This document shows positions 45,522-56,577 of a stretch of 64,000 nt of DNA, piece after piece. The notes under the pieces are model-generated. The model ran no database searches. It had not been told where the DNA came from and saw only the letters and a list, made by a program, of their open reading frames with translations. The number at the start of each line of letters is the position of its first letter. The stretch's first letter is position 1. The position numbers and the translations under genes were made by a program. Origin of the DNA: Rosistilla oblonga (GTDB lineage Bacteria; Planctomycetota; Planctomycetia; Pirellulales; Pirellulaceae); assembly GCF_007751715.1 (NCBI RefSeq), contig NZ_CP036292.1, positions 1,426,001-1,490,000 on the forward strand, written 5' to 3'.

Positions 45522-46559
45522 CTAATCGACGAAGATTCCATTGAGCCGCTCGGCGAGCGGTTCCCAGCGATCGGCCGCCGCTTCGAAGTCGGCGTCCAGC
45601 CAGCGGACCGATTCTTCAGGCAGCACCCGCGGCTGTTCCTTGACGCTGCGGAACAACGGGATCTGCGAACTGTTCCCCATCGCCAGCCGCTTCTCGGTCT
45701 CGGGGCTCATCAAAAACAACGCCAACTGCTCCGCCGCGACCGGATGCGGTGCGTCCTTTAAGACAGCCAGCGTGTTGGGAATCCGCAGCGTTCCCATCTG
45801 ATCGGGCTGCTGGTCGGGGTAGACGATCGCGACGGGAAAACCGAGGTCGCGTTCGATCACCGCGTCGTCGGTATCGGTCAGCCCCCAAGCGACTTGCCCG
45901 GCCGAGACCGCTTGTGCAACCTGCTTGTTCCCCGACAGCGTGACGGCGTTTTGTTGGATCTCGCGAAACAGAGCGTCCGCCTTTTCCTGACCCAACTGAT
46001 TCTCGAGCACCGCCGCGTGCGTGGCCGTGGTGCCGAACAGCGGTCGCGCGATCGCCCCCTGCCCTTTCCATTTTGGATCGGCCAGATCCAAAACGCTTGT
46101 CGGCCATTGGTCCGGATCGGGCAATAGTTTTTTGTTCACGATCAGCACGCGAGCGCGAGCGGCAAACCCGCACCAAGTGCCATCCGACGCGATGCATCCG
46201 GCGGGCCAAACGGTATCGACCGGCCAGTCGATCTCTTTCAGCAAGCCGGCTTTCTGCAGCCGCACTGTGTGGATTATCTCGTTGTTCCAGAACAGATCGC
46301 AGACCGGGCGATCGCGTTCGCCGAGGATTCGGTTGACCAGCCCGATCGTCTTGGTCGATTCGATGTCGAACCGCGCGTTGACCTGGATCTCGCTGTCGAC
46401 ATGCCGGTCGAAGCTGCTCAACATCGGCGCGGCAAACTCTTGGTCGAGCGCCGAATAGACGACGACTTCGTTTTCGGGACGCGGCACACAGCCGCCGACC
46501 AACAGAATCAACGGAGCGATCAAACGGCAGCAATCGAGAGGGCGTTTCGTGTTGGGCAT
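45522..46559 (-). CDS. Extracellular solute-binding lipoprotein (iron/ABC type), no adjacent permease
   Basis: 345 residues. Lipoprotein signal 'LIAPLILLVGGCVP' with Cys24. 'NEVVVYSALDQEFAAPMLSSF' and 'CDLFWNNEIIHTVRLQKAGLLKE', then 'WCGFAARARVLIVNKK', 'DPKWKGQGAIARPLFGTT', 'NSSQIPLF', match family-1 binding proteins of Fe3+ (FbpA/AfuA) and related ABC importers. The other ABC components are not in the neighbourhood. It is divergent from the peptidase gene, with start codons only 39 bp apart, so the promoters must overlap. Confidence 0.78.
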   Translation of the reverse strand: MPNTKRPLDCCRLIAPLILLVGGCVPRPENEVVVYSALDQEFAAPMLSSFDRHVDSEIQVNARFDIESTKTIGLVNRILGERDRPVCDLFWNNEIIHTVRLQKAGLLKEIDWPVDTVWPAGCIASDGTWCGFAARARVLIVNKKLLPDPDQWPTSVLDLADPKWKGQGAIARPLFGTTATHAAVLENQLGQEKADALFREIQQNAVTLSGNKQVAQAVSAGQVAWGLTDTDDAVIERDLGFPVAIVYPDQQPDQMGTLRIPNTLAVLKDAPHPVAAEQLALFLMSPETEKRLAMGNSSQIPLFRSVKEQPRVLPEESVRWLDADFEAAADRWEPLAERLNGIFVD

Positions 46560-46598
46560 GTATCCAGCTATGATGGAGGGCTACGGAGAATCATCGTT

Positions 46599-47912
46599 TT
46601 GTTGTTCGACAAGCCAATCATTGTTGCAGGTTTCTCGCCGCCGCGAATCGGGGCCGCGCTGGCGTTATGCCTTTTCGTCGCCCCTTTTGCCGCTGCGCAG
46701 ACGCGGCAATTCAGCGGCCGACACGTCACGATCCACACCGATCTGCCCGCTTCGGCGGCGCTCGATCAATTGCCGGCCGCCTTCGATGCCGCGGTCCCGC
46801 AGTGGTGCGAGTTTTTTGGCGTCGATCCCGATCGGCTCGCCGGCTGGCATGTGACTGCCTATCTGATGACCAGCCGCGACGCCTTCAAGCAGCGTGGTCT
46901 GTTGCCCGATCATCTCCCCGATTTCGCTCACGGCTACCAATACGGCAACTCCGTTTGGGTTGTCGATCAACCGTCGGACTACTACACCCGGCATCTGCTG
47001 TTGCACGAGGGAGTGCATGCGTTGATGTTCCAGTTGTTCGGCGGTGCCGGACCGGCGTGGTACATGGAAGGGATGGCGGAGTTGTTGGCGACGCATCGCT
47101 GGAGCGACGGCGAGATCGCGTTGCCGGTGATCCCCGAATCGCGGGAAGCGTTCCCGTTTTGGGGCCGTTTAAAAGTCATTCAATCGGCTCGCGACAAGGG
47201 CCAAGCGTTGCCGATCGACGCGGTGATGCGATACAGCCACAAAGCCCATCGGCAAGTCGAACCGTACGCCTGGAGCTGGGGAGCGCTGACGCTGTTGAAC
47301 ATGTATCCCGAATATCGCACCGCCGCGATCGCGGCGACCGATCGGGCGGGCCAACCGCCGCTGCAGTTCACTCGCAACTTTTACAGCGAACTCAAGGACC
47401 AGTGGCCTCAATTGCAGCTGCGTTGGCGGATGCTTGTCGACGGGCTCGACTACGGTTTTGATCCGCTGCGGAACCGGATCGATCTGACCAACTTTCCCGC
47501 CGCCGCCGAATCGTCGACCGCGACCAAACAGCTGGAGATCGCGGCCGATCGCGGCTGGCAATCGAGCGGGATTCGCGTCGCTGCAGGCCAAGCGATTCGG
47601 ATCACCGCCCAAGGACGCTACACCTTGGGGGACGATCCGCGGCCGTGGGAATGCGAACCTCAAGGGGTGACGATCGAATATCACCGCGGCCATCCGTTGG
47701 GGATGCTGCTGGCGGCTGTCGCTCCGACAAGCGATGCCGATGCGACGCGGATGACAAATCCTCAGATCGTCGGCGTCGGCCGCGAGGGGACGTTTGTCGC
47801 GGAGTTCGATGGCCTGTTGTTGCTGCGGATCGGTGACGATCCCGCCGCGTTGGCCGATAACCGCGGCAGCGCGTCGGTCACCGTCAGTGTTGCCGCGGCG
47901 GAGCGGCCGTGA
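46599..47912 (+). CDS. Secreted gluzincin-like peptidase with C-terminal PA-IL-like domain
   Basis: About 437 residues from TTG 46599 (GGAG at 46585-46588); the longer frame from 46269 would run across the divergent lipoprotein gene. A signal peptide ends near 'LCLFVAPFAAAQT'. Zinc motif H136-E-G-V-H140 and third ligand E157 ('WYMEGMAELLATH') follow the DUF1570/MA-clan pattern. Residues about 315-430 ('LEIAADRGWQSSGIRVAAGQAIRITAQGRYTLG ... LLLLRIGDDPAAL') match the PA-IL/LecA-like fold seen also at 17319. It probably acts on a cell-surface or extracellular substrate bound by that module. Confidence 0.75.
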   Translation: MLFDKPIIVAGFSPPRIGAALALCLFVAPFAAAQTRQFSGRHVTIHTDLPASAALDQLPAAFDAAVPQWCEFFGVDPDRLAGWHVTAYLMTSRDAFKQRGLLPDHLPDFAHGYQYGNSVWVVDQPSDYYTRHLLLHEGVHALMFQLFGGAGPAWYMEGMAELLATHRWSDGEIALPVIPESREAFPFWGRLKVIQSARDKGQALPIDAVMRYSHKAHRQVEPYAWSWGALTLLNMYPEYRTAAIAATDRAGQPPLQFTRNFYSELKDQWPQLQLRWRMLVDGLDYGFDPLRNRIDLTNFPAAAESSTATKQLEIAADRGWQSSGIRVAAGQAIRITAQGRYTLGDDPRPWECEPQGVTIEYHRGHPLGMLLAAVAPTSDADATRMTNPQIVGVGREGTFVAEFDGLLLLRIGDDPAALADNRGSASVTVSVAAAERP

Positions 47913-48625
47913 GTCGGCAAGGGGACGACGCGGGGCAGCTTTCATCGTCGCCGCGGCGTGTGGGATGGCGGTTCAGTCTGCGCGGGCTGCTGGGATTGGT
48001 CGTGGTCGTCACGATGGTCGGTTCGCATTTTTATACGAGCTGGAAATTGCGGCAGGCGATGGTCCAGCTGAAGCAGCTGCGCAGTGAAGTCGGCTACCTC
48101 AACGAGACCGATCGATCCAAGCTGGTCGTGGCGGTGGTCCCGACCGACGAACCGCTGACTTGGAAAATTCGAGTCCGAACCCCGGCGTTGCAATCCTATC
48201 AAATCGCCTACAGCACGCTTTGGCCGGCGGGATCGGCGGAGCCGACGTGGTATTCGGGGCAGCCGTTGCCCGGGGGGGAATCGCTGGTCACGCTGCGGTT
48301 GTTCAGTGACCCACGGGACAACCGCTGGAAAATCATTACACTGGTACGCAATCAGGGAAATCTGTGGCGGATGGCGACAGTCCTGTCCGATCGCCAGGCG
48401 GCGCTGTTTCGCGGATCGCACGATGCGATTCGCGGCGGCATTCAAGCCGAGACGGTCGTCGCCGCCGGACGTTCCCTGCGCGTGATCGAAGAGAAGTGGT
48501 TCGCTGGCGATGGGGGCCTGATGCTGTTTGGCCAAGAGGCGCCCGACGACGACATCGACGGTCTCTTTGCCGAGCTGCAACCGCTGCCCGGTCTGCCATT
48601 TGAAGTCCAAGAGAATCGACGTTAA
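47909..48625 (+). CDS. Single-pass membrane protein, function unknown
   Basis: 238 residues from GTG 47909, overlapping the previous stop as GTGA, so translation is coupled to the peptidase. One membrane segment at about 23-42 ('[21 protein letters not shown]') is followed by a short coiled coil ('[21 protein letters not shown]') and a beta-rich outer domain. No family recognised. The coupling suggests it anchors or supports the peptidase. Confidence 0.65.
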   Translation: MSRQGDDAGQLSSSPRRVGWRFSLRGLLGLVVVVTMVGSHFYTSWKLRQAMVQLKQLRSEVGYLNETDRSKLVVAVVPTDEPLTWKIRVRTPALQSYQIAYSTLWPAGSAEPTWYSGQPLPGGESLVTLRLFSDPRDNRWKIITLVRNQGNLWRMATVLSDRQAALFRGSHDAIRGGIQAETVVAAGRSLRVIEEKWFAGDGGLMLFGQEAPDDDIDGLFAELQPLPGLPFEVQENRR

Positions 48626-48645
48626 CCTCCTATTTTATAAGCCCA

Positions 48646-50079
48646 ATGCCCAAAGACTTTCTTGCCAAAGCGGCCGATGAATACGACGTGATCGTGATCG
48701 GCAGCGGACTTGCGGGACTGACCACCGCCAACATCCTCGGTCGCCATGGCCATCGCGTTCTGCTGTTGGAACAGCATTACAAACTAGGCGGGCTGGCGAC
48801 TTGGTTCCGCCGTCCCGGAGGGCATATCTTCGATATCTCGCTGCACGGTTTTCCCGCCGGGATGATCAAAAGCTGCAAGCGTTATTGGAACGATGACATC
48901 TCCGATCGGATCGTTCAACTGAAAAACGTCCGCTTCGAAAACCCGATGTTCTCGTTGACGACGACCTTCAATCGCAAGGACTTCACCAAACTGCTGACCG
49001 AACAGTTTGCCGTCGAACAGTCCGCCGTCGAAGGCTTCTTCGACACCGCCCGAAGCATGAACTTCTACGACGATCAAACGACGACCACGCGTCAATTGTT
49101 CGATCGCTTTTTCCCCGGCCGCGAGGATGTGATCCGGTTGCTGATGGAACCGATCACCTACGCCAACGGTTCGACGCTGGAAGATCCCGCGCTGACCTAC
49201 GGGATCGTCTTTTCGAACTTCATGTCCAAGGGAGTCTTCATCTACGAAGGGGGAACCGAGGACCTGATCGCTCGAATGCAAAAGGAGCTGAAGAAGAACA
49301 ACGTCGACATCTGCATCAATTGCCCCGTCGATAAGATCAACGTCAAAAATGGGCAGGTCGAATCGGTCGAGGTGCACAACCGAACGATCCGTACCAAGTC
49401 GGTGATCAGTAATTCCAATCTGCGATCGACGATCTTCAACATGGTCGGCAGCGAACATTTTGATCCGTCGTTTGTCGAAGAAGCCGAAGCGGTTCGCTTG
49501 AACAACAGCAGCACGCAGGTCTACATGGCGATGAAGCCGGGTGTGGAGATCGATGAATCGTGCGGCGATCTGTTGTTCACCAGCACCGCCCCGCTGTTCC
49601 GCACCGAAGCGTTGCTGAGCCGCGATATCACCAGCCGCACGTTCAGCTTCTATTACCCGCGAACACGCCCCGAAGGGAAGCGACGCTATGCGGTCGTCAG
49701 CAGCACCAACGCTCGCTGGGAGGATTGGTCGGGACTGAGCGAGACGCAGTACGAAGCGAGCAAGCAGGAGTTGATCGAGACGACGGTCGCCGCGTTGGAC
49801 AAGTTTGTCCCCAACGTTCGCGAGAAGATCGACTGGGTCGAAGCCGCCACGCCGCGGACTTTCAATCACTACACTCGACACCAACTCGGCGCCAGCTTTG
49901 GCACCAAGTTCGAAGGTCTGGCGGTCAGCCGCAAGCTGCCCGAACAGATCGGCGGACTCTACCACGCCGGCAGCGTCGGGATCATCATGAGCGGCTGGTT
50001 GGGAGCGATCAACTACGGCGTGATCGTCGCCAACGACGTCGACCAACGCCTGATGAAACAAGAAGCCGCCCCGGCGTAG
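48646..50079 (+). CDS. CrtI/retinol-saturase-like FAD oxidoreductase
   Basis: 477 residues. N-terminal FAD motif '[41 protein letters not shown]' (GSGLAG 19-24) and C-terminal '[31 protein letters not shown]' place it in the phytoene desaturase/all-trans-retinol 13,14-reductase group. Substrate unknown; a carotenoid or other polyprenoid is likely, but no carotenoid synthase gene adjoins it. It follows the membrane protein gene by 20 bp, possibly one operon from 46599. Confidence 0.78.
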   Translation: MPKDFLAKAADEYDVIVIGSGLAGLTTANILGRHGHRVLLLEQHYKLGGLATWFRRPGGHIFDISLHGFPAGMIKSCKRYWNDDISDRIVQLKNVRFENPMFSLTTTFNRKDFTKLLTEQFAVEQSAVEGFFDTARSMNFYDDQTTTTRQLFDRFFPGREDVIRLLMEPITYANGSTLEDPALTYGIVFSNFMSKGVFIYEGGTEDLIARMQKELKKNNVDICINCPVDKINVKNGQVESVEVHNRTIRTKSVISNSNLRSTIFNMVGSEHFDPSFVEEAEAVRLNNSSTQVYMAMKPGVEIDESCGDLLFTSTAPLFRTEALLSRDITSRTFSFYYPRTRPEGKRRYAVVSSTNARWEDWSGLSETQYEASKQELIETTVAALDKFVPNVREKIDWVEAATPRTFNHYTRHQLGASFGTKFEGLAVSRKLPEQIGGLYHAGSVGIIMSGWLGAINYGVIVANDVDQRLMKQEAAPA

Positions 50080-50095
50080 GCGACGGCTATAGGTC

Positions 50096-50124
50096 TCCTT
50101 GCGGTGTTCTAACAACCGCAAGGA
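50096..50124. terminator. Bidirectional terminator candidate
   Basis: A 10-bp perfect stem, TCCTTGCGGT (50096-50105) with ACCGCAAGGA (50115-50124), and a 9-nt loop, placed between the convergent genes ending at 50079 (+) and 50143 (-). T-runs are short, so strength is uncertain. Confidence 0.55.
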
Positions 50125-50142
50125 TTATGGGCGTTGCGAGGA

Positions 50143-51600
<1,458 letters not shown>

Positions 51601-51840
51601 TGAGTATCTTGTATCCGCCTAGCTAATAATTCTGCGATTCCTTAGCTCACCCAGTGCGCCGACATATTGCCCGCGAGAGCCAGCATCGTTTCCAATCCGC
51701 TCGCCGCCATCGCGAGACAGCCCGAACGAGTCCACAGTCTATTCGATCACGATCCGTTTGCTCTACCGGAGCACCACGTGGACGTGCAAATTGCCAGGAG
51801 CGAAGAGAAGGACGTCTAGAACGCCTAAAATTGAGGCTGC
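51601..51840. other. Intergenic stretch, no gene seen
   Basis: This 240-bp stretch runs from the fucP start to the first 175-bp direct repeat. It shows only short shadow frames. It must contain the fucP promoter, but no consensus pair stands out. Confidence 0.4.
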
Positions 51841-52015
51841 CACACTTCACCCGCCCGGCGAAGCAGGGAGGGTCGAAAAACGAGCGATTAGCAAGTTTTT
51901 CGGGGAGGGCCTACTGCCGTATCGAACGACAGTGATTTGCACGAACTCGCCTCCCCGAACAACGCTTCGCTCGTTCGACCCTCCCCTTCAAACTGCGTTT
52001 GGCGGAGGGTGAAGG
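51841..52015. repeat. 175-bp direct repeat, left copy
   Basis: Nearly identical (three mismatches by eye) to 52569-52743, 728 bp away in the same orientation. Within it, GGGAGGGTCGAAAAACGAGCG and TTTTTCGGGGAGGC face their complements GCCTCCCCGAAC and CGCTCGTTCGACCCTCC, so each copy is itself a large imperfect hairpin. The two copies bracket the decayed DUF559 gene. Confidence 0.9.
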
Positions 52016-52142
52016 CTGACACCTTCTAGTCAAAAAGAAACTGCTTCGTGCTTTTTACCCGAGCTACACTGCGGGTTCGGATTTATGCAACATGAGCATG
52101 TTAACTCTATTGTATGGCGACACCACGGTTATGATGAGTTAG

Positions 52143-52508
52143 AGCGGCAACAGGCCTAAGCGTCTCGCTCTTACCGCGAGAAAGCTTCAGCGATGCAGTC
52201 GCACGATTACCTTAACTCACTCGACGAAAGCTGTGGTCGATTTTGCATGTCCGCAAAAGATGCTGGTCGTTGAAGTCGACGGCGGATACCACGACGGTGT
52301 CGTGGATGAAGATTTGAGACGTCAACGACACCTCCGATCACTGGGCTGGCAAACCATTCGCTTTACCGACAAGGAGGTTGAAGAGGATGCAGAAGCGGTA
52401 GCGCGTGCGATTGCCTGTAAACTAAACCTGCCGTACGAATTCAAAAATCGCAAAGCAACGGGGGCGGGAATGAAAAGCGTCAATCACCCTAAGCAACGCA
52501 GGTTGTGA
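52143..52508 (+). pseudogene. Decayed DUF559 (Vsr-like endonuclease fold) gene
   Basis: The clear part starts at GTG 52233: 'VVDFACPQKMLVVEVDGGYHDGVVDEDLRRQRHLRSLGWQTIRFTDKEV' is the C-terminal two thirds of DUF559, with the D...E.DG catalytic-type motif. The frame is open back to 52143, where 'RLALTARKLQR' resembles the family N-terminus, but the roughly 35 residues normally between (LW..LR....FRRQ.PIG) are missing. That suggests an internal in-frame deletion; a short live gene from 52233 (91 residues) cannot be excluded. It lies between two 175-bp direct repeats. Confidence 0.6.
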
Positions 52509-52568
52509 CTCGCGTCAAACGCTTCGACGAGCTCGCCATGCTTCCTTCTTGGTCCAGGGGTATCGGCC

Positions 52569-52743
52569 CACACTTCACCCGCCCGGCGAAGCAGGGAGGG
52601 TCGAAAAACGAGCGATTAGCAAGTTTTTCGGGGAGGCCCTACTGTCGTATCGAACGACAGTGATTTGCACGAACTCGCCTCCCCGAACAACGCTTCGCTC
52701 GTTCGACCCTCCCCTTCAAACTGCGTTTGGCGGAGGGTAAAGG
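52569..52743. repeat. 175-bp direct repeat, right copy
   Basis: Partner of 51841-52015. It is followed at about 52778-52800 by another fragment of the same end (CGCCCGGCGAAGCAG). The gap 52509-53057 holds this repeat and otherwise no supportable gene. Confidence 0.9.
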
Positions 52744-53057
52744 ATGGCGCCCACCTTGCGACCGCCAGCAGCCCACACCCCCGCCCGGCGAAGCAGTCTC
52801 CCTCTCGACAGGACTGATCTACATCAGCTGAAATATCCGTCTACTTTTTACCATGTGCTTTTAGCCTGCAACCAAACTCCGTGCCTTGGTGCCTCCGTGA
52901 GAGACTTCCGTTCCCCAGCAAACTGGCTCTCACAAATGCACCAAGGTACGGCGAAATCCTGAAGGCCACCTCAAATCGACTTTCGCGTATGATGGCGGTT
53001 TGATGCCACTGCCTTTGGCAAATTCTAAGCGACTCTCCCCGGCGACTGCCCCGACTT

Positions 53058-53858
53058 ATGTTAGACCCATCGAACAACCTACTTGTTCAAGCCAATCCAC
53101 CGTTTCGCTACCTGAAGCAATTCAATTCGGAAGAGTTCGCGAAGAAGGCGTCCTGCCGAGATCGACTTCGACAATCCGATACACGATGGTTTCCCGGCGA
53201 CTATCTGTCTTCGGTGTTCGCTCGAGAATTGTGCGAGCGTCAGGCGTTGCCGTTCAAAGAGGTGCTGGAGAGTTTTGAATTTTTCGCCTGCGTGCGAAAT
53301 CGGATTCGCAGCAAATCGGTGGCTGACTTGTGCTGCGGACACGGGCTGGTTGGAATCCTCTTCGCCATGTTCGATCGGGATGTCGAAGACGTTTGTCTGT
53401 TGGACAAAGTGCGTCCGCCGAGTTTTGATCTGATCCTCGCCGCGGCACAGGCGGTTGCCCCTTGGACTGAGGCAAAGATTCGTTACGTCGAAGCTCCGTT
53501 GAAACGAGCCATGGACCATCTCGATTCGGGGACCGCGATTTTAGGTGTCCATGCCTGCGGTGCAAAAACGGATCAGTGCATCGCCCATGCGATCTCGCTG
53601 CGAGGTACCGTTGCACTCCTGCCATGCTGCCGACAACATCGTTTGCACCCAGCACCGGAGTGTTTAAAGAACGTCCTAGGGGCTGATGTCGCCATCGACG
53701 TCGATCGCACCTACCGTATGCACGCGGCAGGCTACCGCGTTCGCTGGGATTATATCTCGCCCTCGATTACCGAAATGAATCGTGTCCTGATCGGCCGGCC
53801 GCAACCTCAAATCGACACCACGCCCGACACGCCCGCTGTCGCTTCGGCCAGCCAGTAG
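53058..53858 (+). CDS. SAM-dependent methyltransferase-like protein (METTL25/Methyltransf_32-like)
   Basis: 266 residues. The SAM-binding loop VADLCCGHGLVGILFAMF (88-105) is followed by 'VCLLDKVRPPSF' as strand 2 with acidic end. 'AILGVHACGAKTDQCIAHAI' and 'VALLPCCRQH' match the 'HaCG..TD' and 'vpCC' blocks of METTL25/RRNAD-type methyltransferases. The target is unknown, possibly RNA or a small molecule. ATG 53058 is the first in frame. It is convergent with the gene ending at 53875, 16 bp apart. Confidence 0.65.
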   Translation: MLDPSNNLLVQANPPFRYLKQFNSEEFAKKASCRDRLRQSDTRWFPGDYLSSVFARELCERQALPFKEVLESFEFFACVRNRIRSKSVADLCCGHGLVGILFAMFDRDVEDVCLLDKVRPPSFDLILAAAQAVAPWTEAKIRYVEAPLKRAMDHLDSGTAILGVHACGAKTDQCIAHAISLRGTVALLPCCRQHRLHPAPECLKNVLGADVAIDVDRTYRMHAAGYRVRWDYISPSITEMNRVLIGRPQPQIDTTPDTPAVASASQ

Positions 53859-53874
53859 CTGCCGCTCGGTCGTC

Positions 53875-54849
53875 TTACTGCGGTGACTCGATGAGTTCCG
53901 CTTTTTCGGTTGCGTAGAGATTCCACAGCGTATCGAGTCGCGCGGCGATCTCCGTTTCGTTGCCGACGATCAACCAGTAGCGGTATCGATAGATCGATTT
54001 CGGGCCCATCAGGACTCGCGAGACCGGCGCGACATGCATGCAGGGGCCAGCCGTTGGATCGTCGCTGAGTCCCGCGGCATGCGGTCCAAAATTCCAGTGC
54101 TCCGTTGCGCTGGGTGAAAACAGTGCGACACCCTGCCCGGAGGCTTCGAACATCGCCATCGCTTGCCTTGGCGGCGACGCCTTGCCCCAGGGCGGCCCCG
54201 GACGTTGATGCTCGGGGCGCCATTTTCCCGATCCCAGATAGCTTCGCACGTCAGCGAAGTTGCGAGTGAAGTAGCAAGCGGGAACCTCCTGCGGATTCAT
54301 TCTCGCGGTGCCCCAGCGATCCCCTTCGCGACGCATCGCTTGGAACTCGCATCGCACGCGGACGACGCCTGGCATGTTGGATTCCATCGTCGTCCACTGC
54401 CGCATCACCGCTTCAGCCTCTTCGTCGGCCATGTCCCACAGCTTGGGAATGGTTTCGGAATACAACCCATCCTCACGTTTTTCAAACACCGTCACGCGTG
54501 CCCAACTCCCCTGCCCTTTCACGCTGCCAACGCCACCTCCCTGGATCGGATTCCAGGACCACGGACTCCAGGACTTGTGCTGTCCATCGGCAGTTCGGTC
54601 GATCACGCGGCCGGCGTAATACGATTGTTGGATCAGCCGTCCCGGATCGGCAATGTTGACGAGGTTGCGAGGATATCCAGCAGAGGACAACCATGTAATC
54701 GCAGCTCCTTTCTCGCGGTCGATGCCCACTTTGATCGATCCGTTGTCGATCGTGATCAGATCCTCCGCGATCGATGTTTGCATGTTAACGCTGCAGACAA
54801 TAAGCACAGCAATCCAAGTTTGCACGCGAGTTCGTTTCGGGAGATTCAT
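53875..54849 (-). CDS. Secreted protein of unknown function
   Basis: 324 residues with a signal peptide (WIAVLIVCSVNMQTSIA). The mature part opens 'DLITIDNGSIKVGIDREKGAAITWLSSAGYPRNLVNIADPGRLIQQSYYAG', typical of a beta-sandwich found in polysaccharide-active or sugar-binding proteins, and is rich in aromatic residues ('KSWSPWSWNPIQGGG'). No catalytic motif can be assigned. It starts 19 bp after the end of the sulfatase gene, so both likely share a transcript and a role in glycan use. Confidence 0.6.
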   Translation of the reverse strand: MNLPKRTRVQTWIAVLIVCSVNMQTSIAEDLITIDNGSIKVGIDREKGAAITWLSSAGYPRNLVNIADPGRLIQQSYYAGRVIDRTADGQHKSWSPWSWNPIQGGGVGSVKGQGSWARVTVFEKREDGLYSETIPKLWDMADEEAEAVMRQWTTMESNMPGVVRVRCEFQAMRREGDRWGTARMNPQEVPACYFTRNFADVRSYLGSGKWRPEHQRPGPPWGKASPPRQAMAMFEASGQGVALFSPSATEHWNFGPHAAGLSDDPTAGPCMHVAPVSRVLMGPKSIYRYRYWLIVGNETEIAARLDTLWNLYATEKAELIESPQ

Positions 54850-54868
54850 GGTGGGATCCGCTTGCGCG

Positions 54869-56350
54869 TTAGTTGTTTGTTCTGCGGAGATTGTATCTCG
54901 AATCGCTGGGGATTTCGCGGCGTGGAGCGGTTACTTTCGGGAGGCCTTTTGCAAGGCGAGCTTTCGTTTCTGCATGCGCCTCCGACGAGGCGAGGTTTGT
55001 GAATTCGTTCGGGTCGTTTTCCAAATCGTACAGTTCTTCAAAGCCATCGTCGTAGCGGATGTAGCGATAGCGTTCATCGGAGACCGCATGCGACGGTTCG
55101 GGGCCAAAGGCGTACGACGTCAGCGACAACCGATCTCGCTTCCGCCCCGGATCTTTTAATTGCGGAACCAAGGAGAGCCCATCGCACTGCGACGGGATCG
55201 GCAAACCAGCCAGCTCGCACAGCGTAGGGTAGAGGTCGGTGAGCGTCGCCGGTTGGCGAGTCGCTTGGCCATCGGCACTCACTCCCGGGGCGTGGATGAA
55301 CATCGGCACGCGGGTCGTTTGATCCCACAGGCAAAACTTTTCCCAGTTCTGTTTTTCGCCGATGTGGAATCCGTGATCGCTCCAGAGGACGACGATCGTA
55401 TTCTCTTTGATCGGCGAAGCATCCAAGGCATCGAGCAACCGCCCGAGCTGATGATCGGTGTAGCTGATGCTGGCCAGATAGCCTTGCATCATCTTGCGCC
55501 ACAATCGATTTTTTATCACCCAACGATGCCACGATTGTCGCTCGGGAACTCGGGCATCGTCGAGATCATTGTCCAAAGTTTCCGGCAATGTGATCTGATC
55601 GATCGGGTGCATGTCGAAGTATTTTTTAGGGACTTCAAACGGGATGTGAGGACGAAACAATCCTACCGCCAGGAAGAGAGGTTTGTCGTGTTTGGCATTC
55701 AGTTGCTGGGCAGCCCAATCGACAACCATATGGTCGCCGGTTTGTGCATCGGGAACCAACAGCGGTTGTGCGCCAAACAGATTGCGGCCGCCAACGGGGC
55801 GTCCCGGCGAGATGCCGGCTCGCGCGTCGGGGATGATCCGCGGCCGCGGCCAGTCGGCGGAGATCGGATCCAGAGGATCGCCGCGGTAGGCGTCCCAGGC
55901 GTCGGGATCGTTCTGCGAATCGCCGCGAGTCCACTGCAACGTGTGAAAGATCTTCCCACCGCCGGCCGCGTGGTATCCGTGATTGCGGAAGTGTTGGGAT
56001 AAGACAACCGCATCTTTCAACGCTGGCGATTCGTCGCGCCAACGCGGACCGTGTGCCCGAAACAGATTGTTGTAGAGTCCCGAGCTAATCGGATGCACGC
56101 CGGTCATCGTGGCCACGCGCGACGCGTGGCAGACCGGTGCCGCGCAGTGGGCGTTGGCAAACGTCACGCTCCGTTTCGCAAGCCGTTCGAAATTGGGAGT
56201 CTTCACGCCCGCCTGATTATCCAGCGGCGAGATGTAATCGTTTAGATCGTCGATCGCGATGAACAACACGTTCGGCTTGGGCGGATCGGCGGCTTCCGTA
56301 GCGACCGAAGTCGCCAGCGCTACGCAAAGTAGAATGACTGTCTGTTTCAT
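54869..56350 (-). CDS. Secreted FGly-dependent sulfatase (iduronate-2-sulfatase-like)
   Basis: 493 residues from ATG 56350, giving a signal peptide (MKQTVILLCVALATSVATEA); the longer frame to 56590 runs into repeats. 'PNVLFIAIDDLND' supplies metal-binding aspartates. The formylglycine motif is C74-H-A-S-R78, the Ala variant of C-x-P/A-x-R. 'VVLWSDHGFHIGEKQNWEKFCLWDQTTRVPM' is the second metal block of the iduronate/choline-sulfatase subgroup. It removes sulfate esters from glycans after activation by a formylglycine-generating enzyme, not encoded here. Transcribed with the downstream secreted protein. Confidence 0.88.
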   Translation of the reverse strand: MKQTVILLCVALATSVATEAADPPKPNVLFIAIDDLNDYISPLDNQAGVKTPNFERLAKRSVTFANAHCAAPVCHASRVATMTGVHPISSGLYNNLFRAHGPRWRDESPALKDAVVLSQHFRNHGYHAAGGGKIFHTLQWTRGDSQNDPDAWDAYRGDPLDPISADWPRPRIIPDARAGISPGRPVGGRNLFGAQPLLVPDAQTGDHMVVDWAAQQLNAKHDKPLFLAVGLFRPHIPFEVPKKYFDMHPIDQITLPETLDNDLDDARVPERQSWHRWVIKNRLWRKMMQGYLASISYTDHQLGRLLDALDASPIKENTIVVLWSDHGFHIGEKQNWEKFCLWDQTTRVPMFIHAPGVSADGQATRQPATLTDLYPTLCELAGLPIPSQCDGLSLVPQLKDPGRKRDRLSLTSYAFGPEPSHAVSDERYRYIRYDDGFEELYDLENDPNEFTNLASSEAHAETKARLAKGLPKVTAPRREIPSDSRYNLRRTNN

Positions 56351-56448
56351 CTGTTTGTTCCGTCTTGGTTTGCTCCTCGCATGCGGTTGGCATGCGGAGG
56401 TTGTTCTATCCGGCGCTTGGCATTCGCCCGCAAGCACAGTGTTTTCTC

Positions 56449-56577
56449 GTTTAACCGCGTGGGCATCGCCCCGCGTTTTCGAGGGACGCGCGGCCCAACG
56501 TTTTTTTTCGTTTAACCGCGTGGGCAACGCCCCGCGTTTTCGAGGGACGCGCGGCCCGCTGGGACCGCGGTTAAACG
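56449..56577. repeat. Two tandem GTTTAACCGCG repeats (61-bp period) plus inverted third arm
   Basis: GTTTAACCGCGTGGGCA starts at 56449 and again at 56510, each followed by CCCCGCGTTTTCGAGGGACGCGCGGCCC; GACCGCGGTTAAAC closes the block at about 56577 in reverse. Same family as 5853-6130. The gap 56351-56756 has no gene outside the repeats and the IS end. Confidence 0.8.

Noticed and set aside
46269-46598. Upstream extension of the secreted peptidase gene
   Set aside because: It would overlap the divergent lipoprotein gene by almost 300 bp and hide the signal peptide; TTG 46599 fits better.
48784-50121. Minus-strand frame of 445 codons opposite the CrtI-like gene
   Set aside because: The + strand has clear FAD motifs at both ends; the antisense frame has none.
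51654-52012. Short + strand frames overlapping the left 175-bp repeat
   Set aside because: They translate repeat sequence; the same peptide appears again at 52549-52740 only because the repeat is duplicated.
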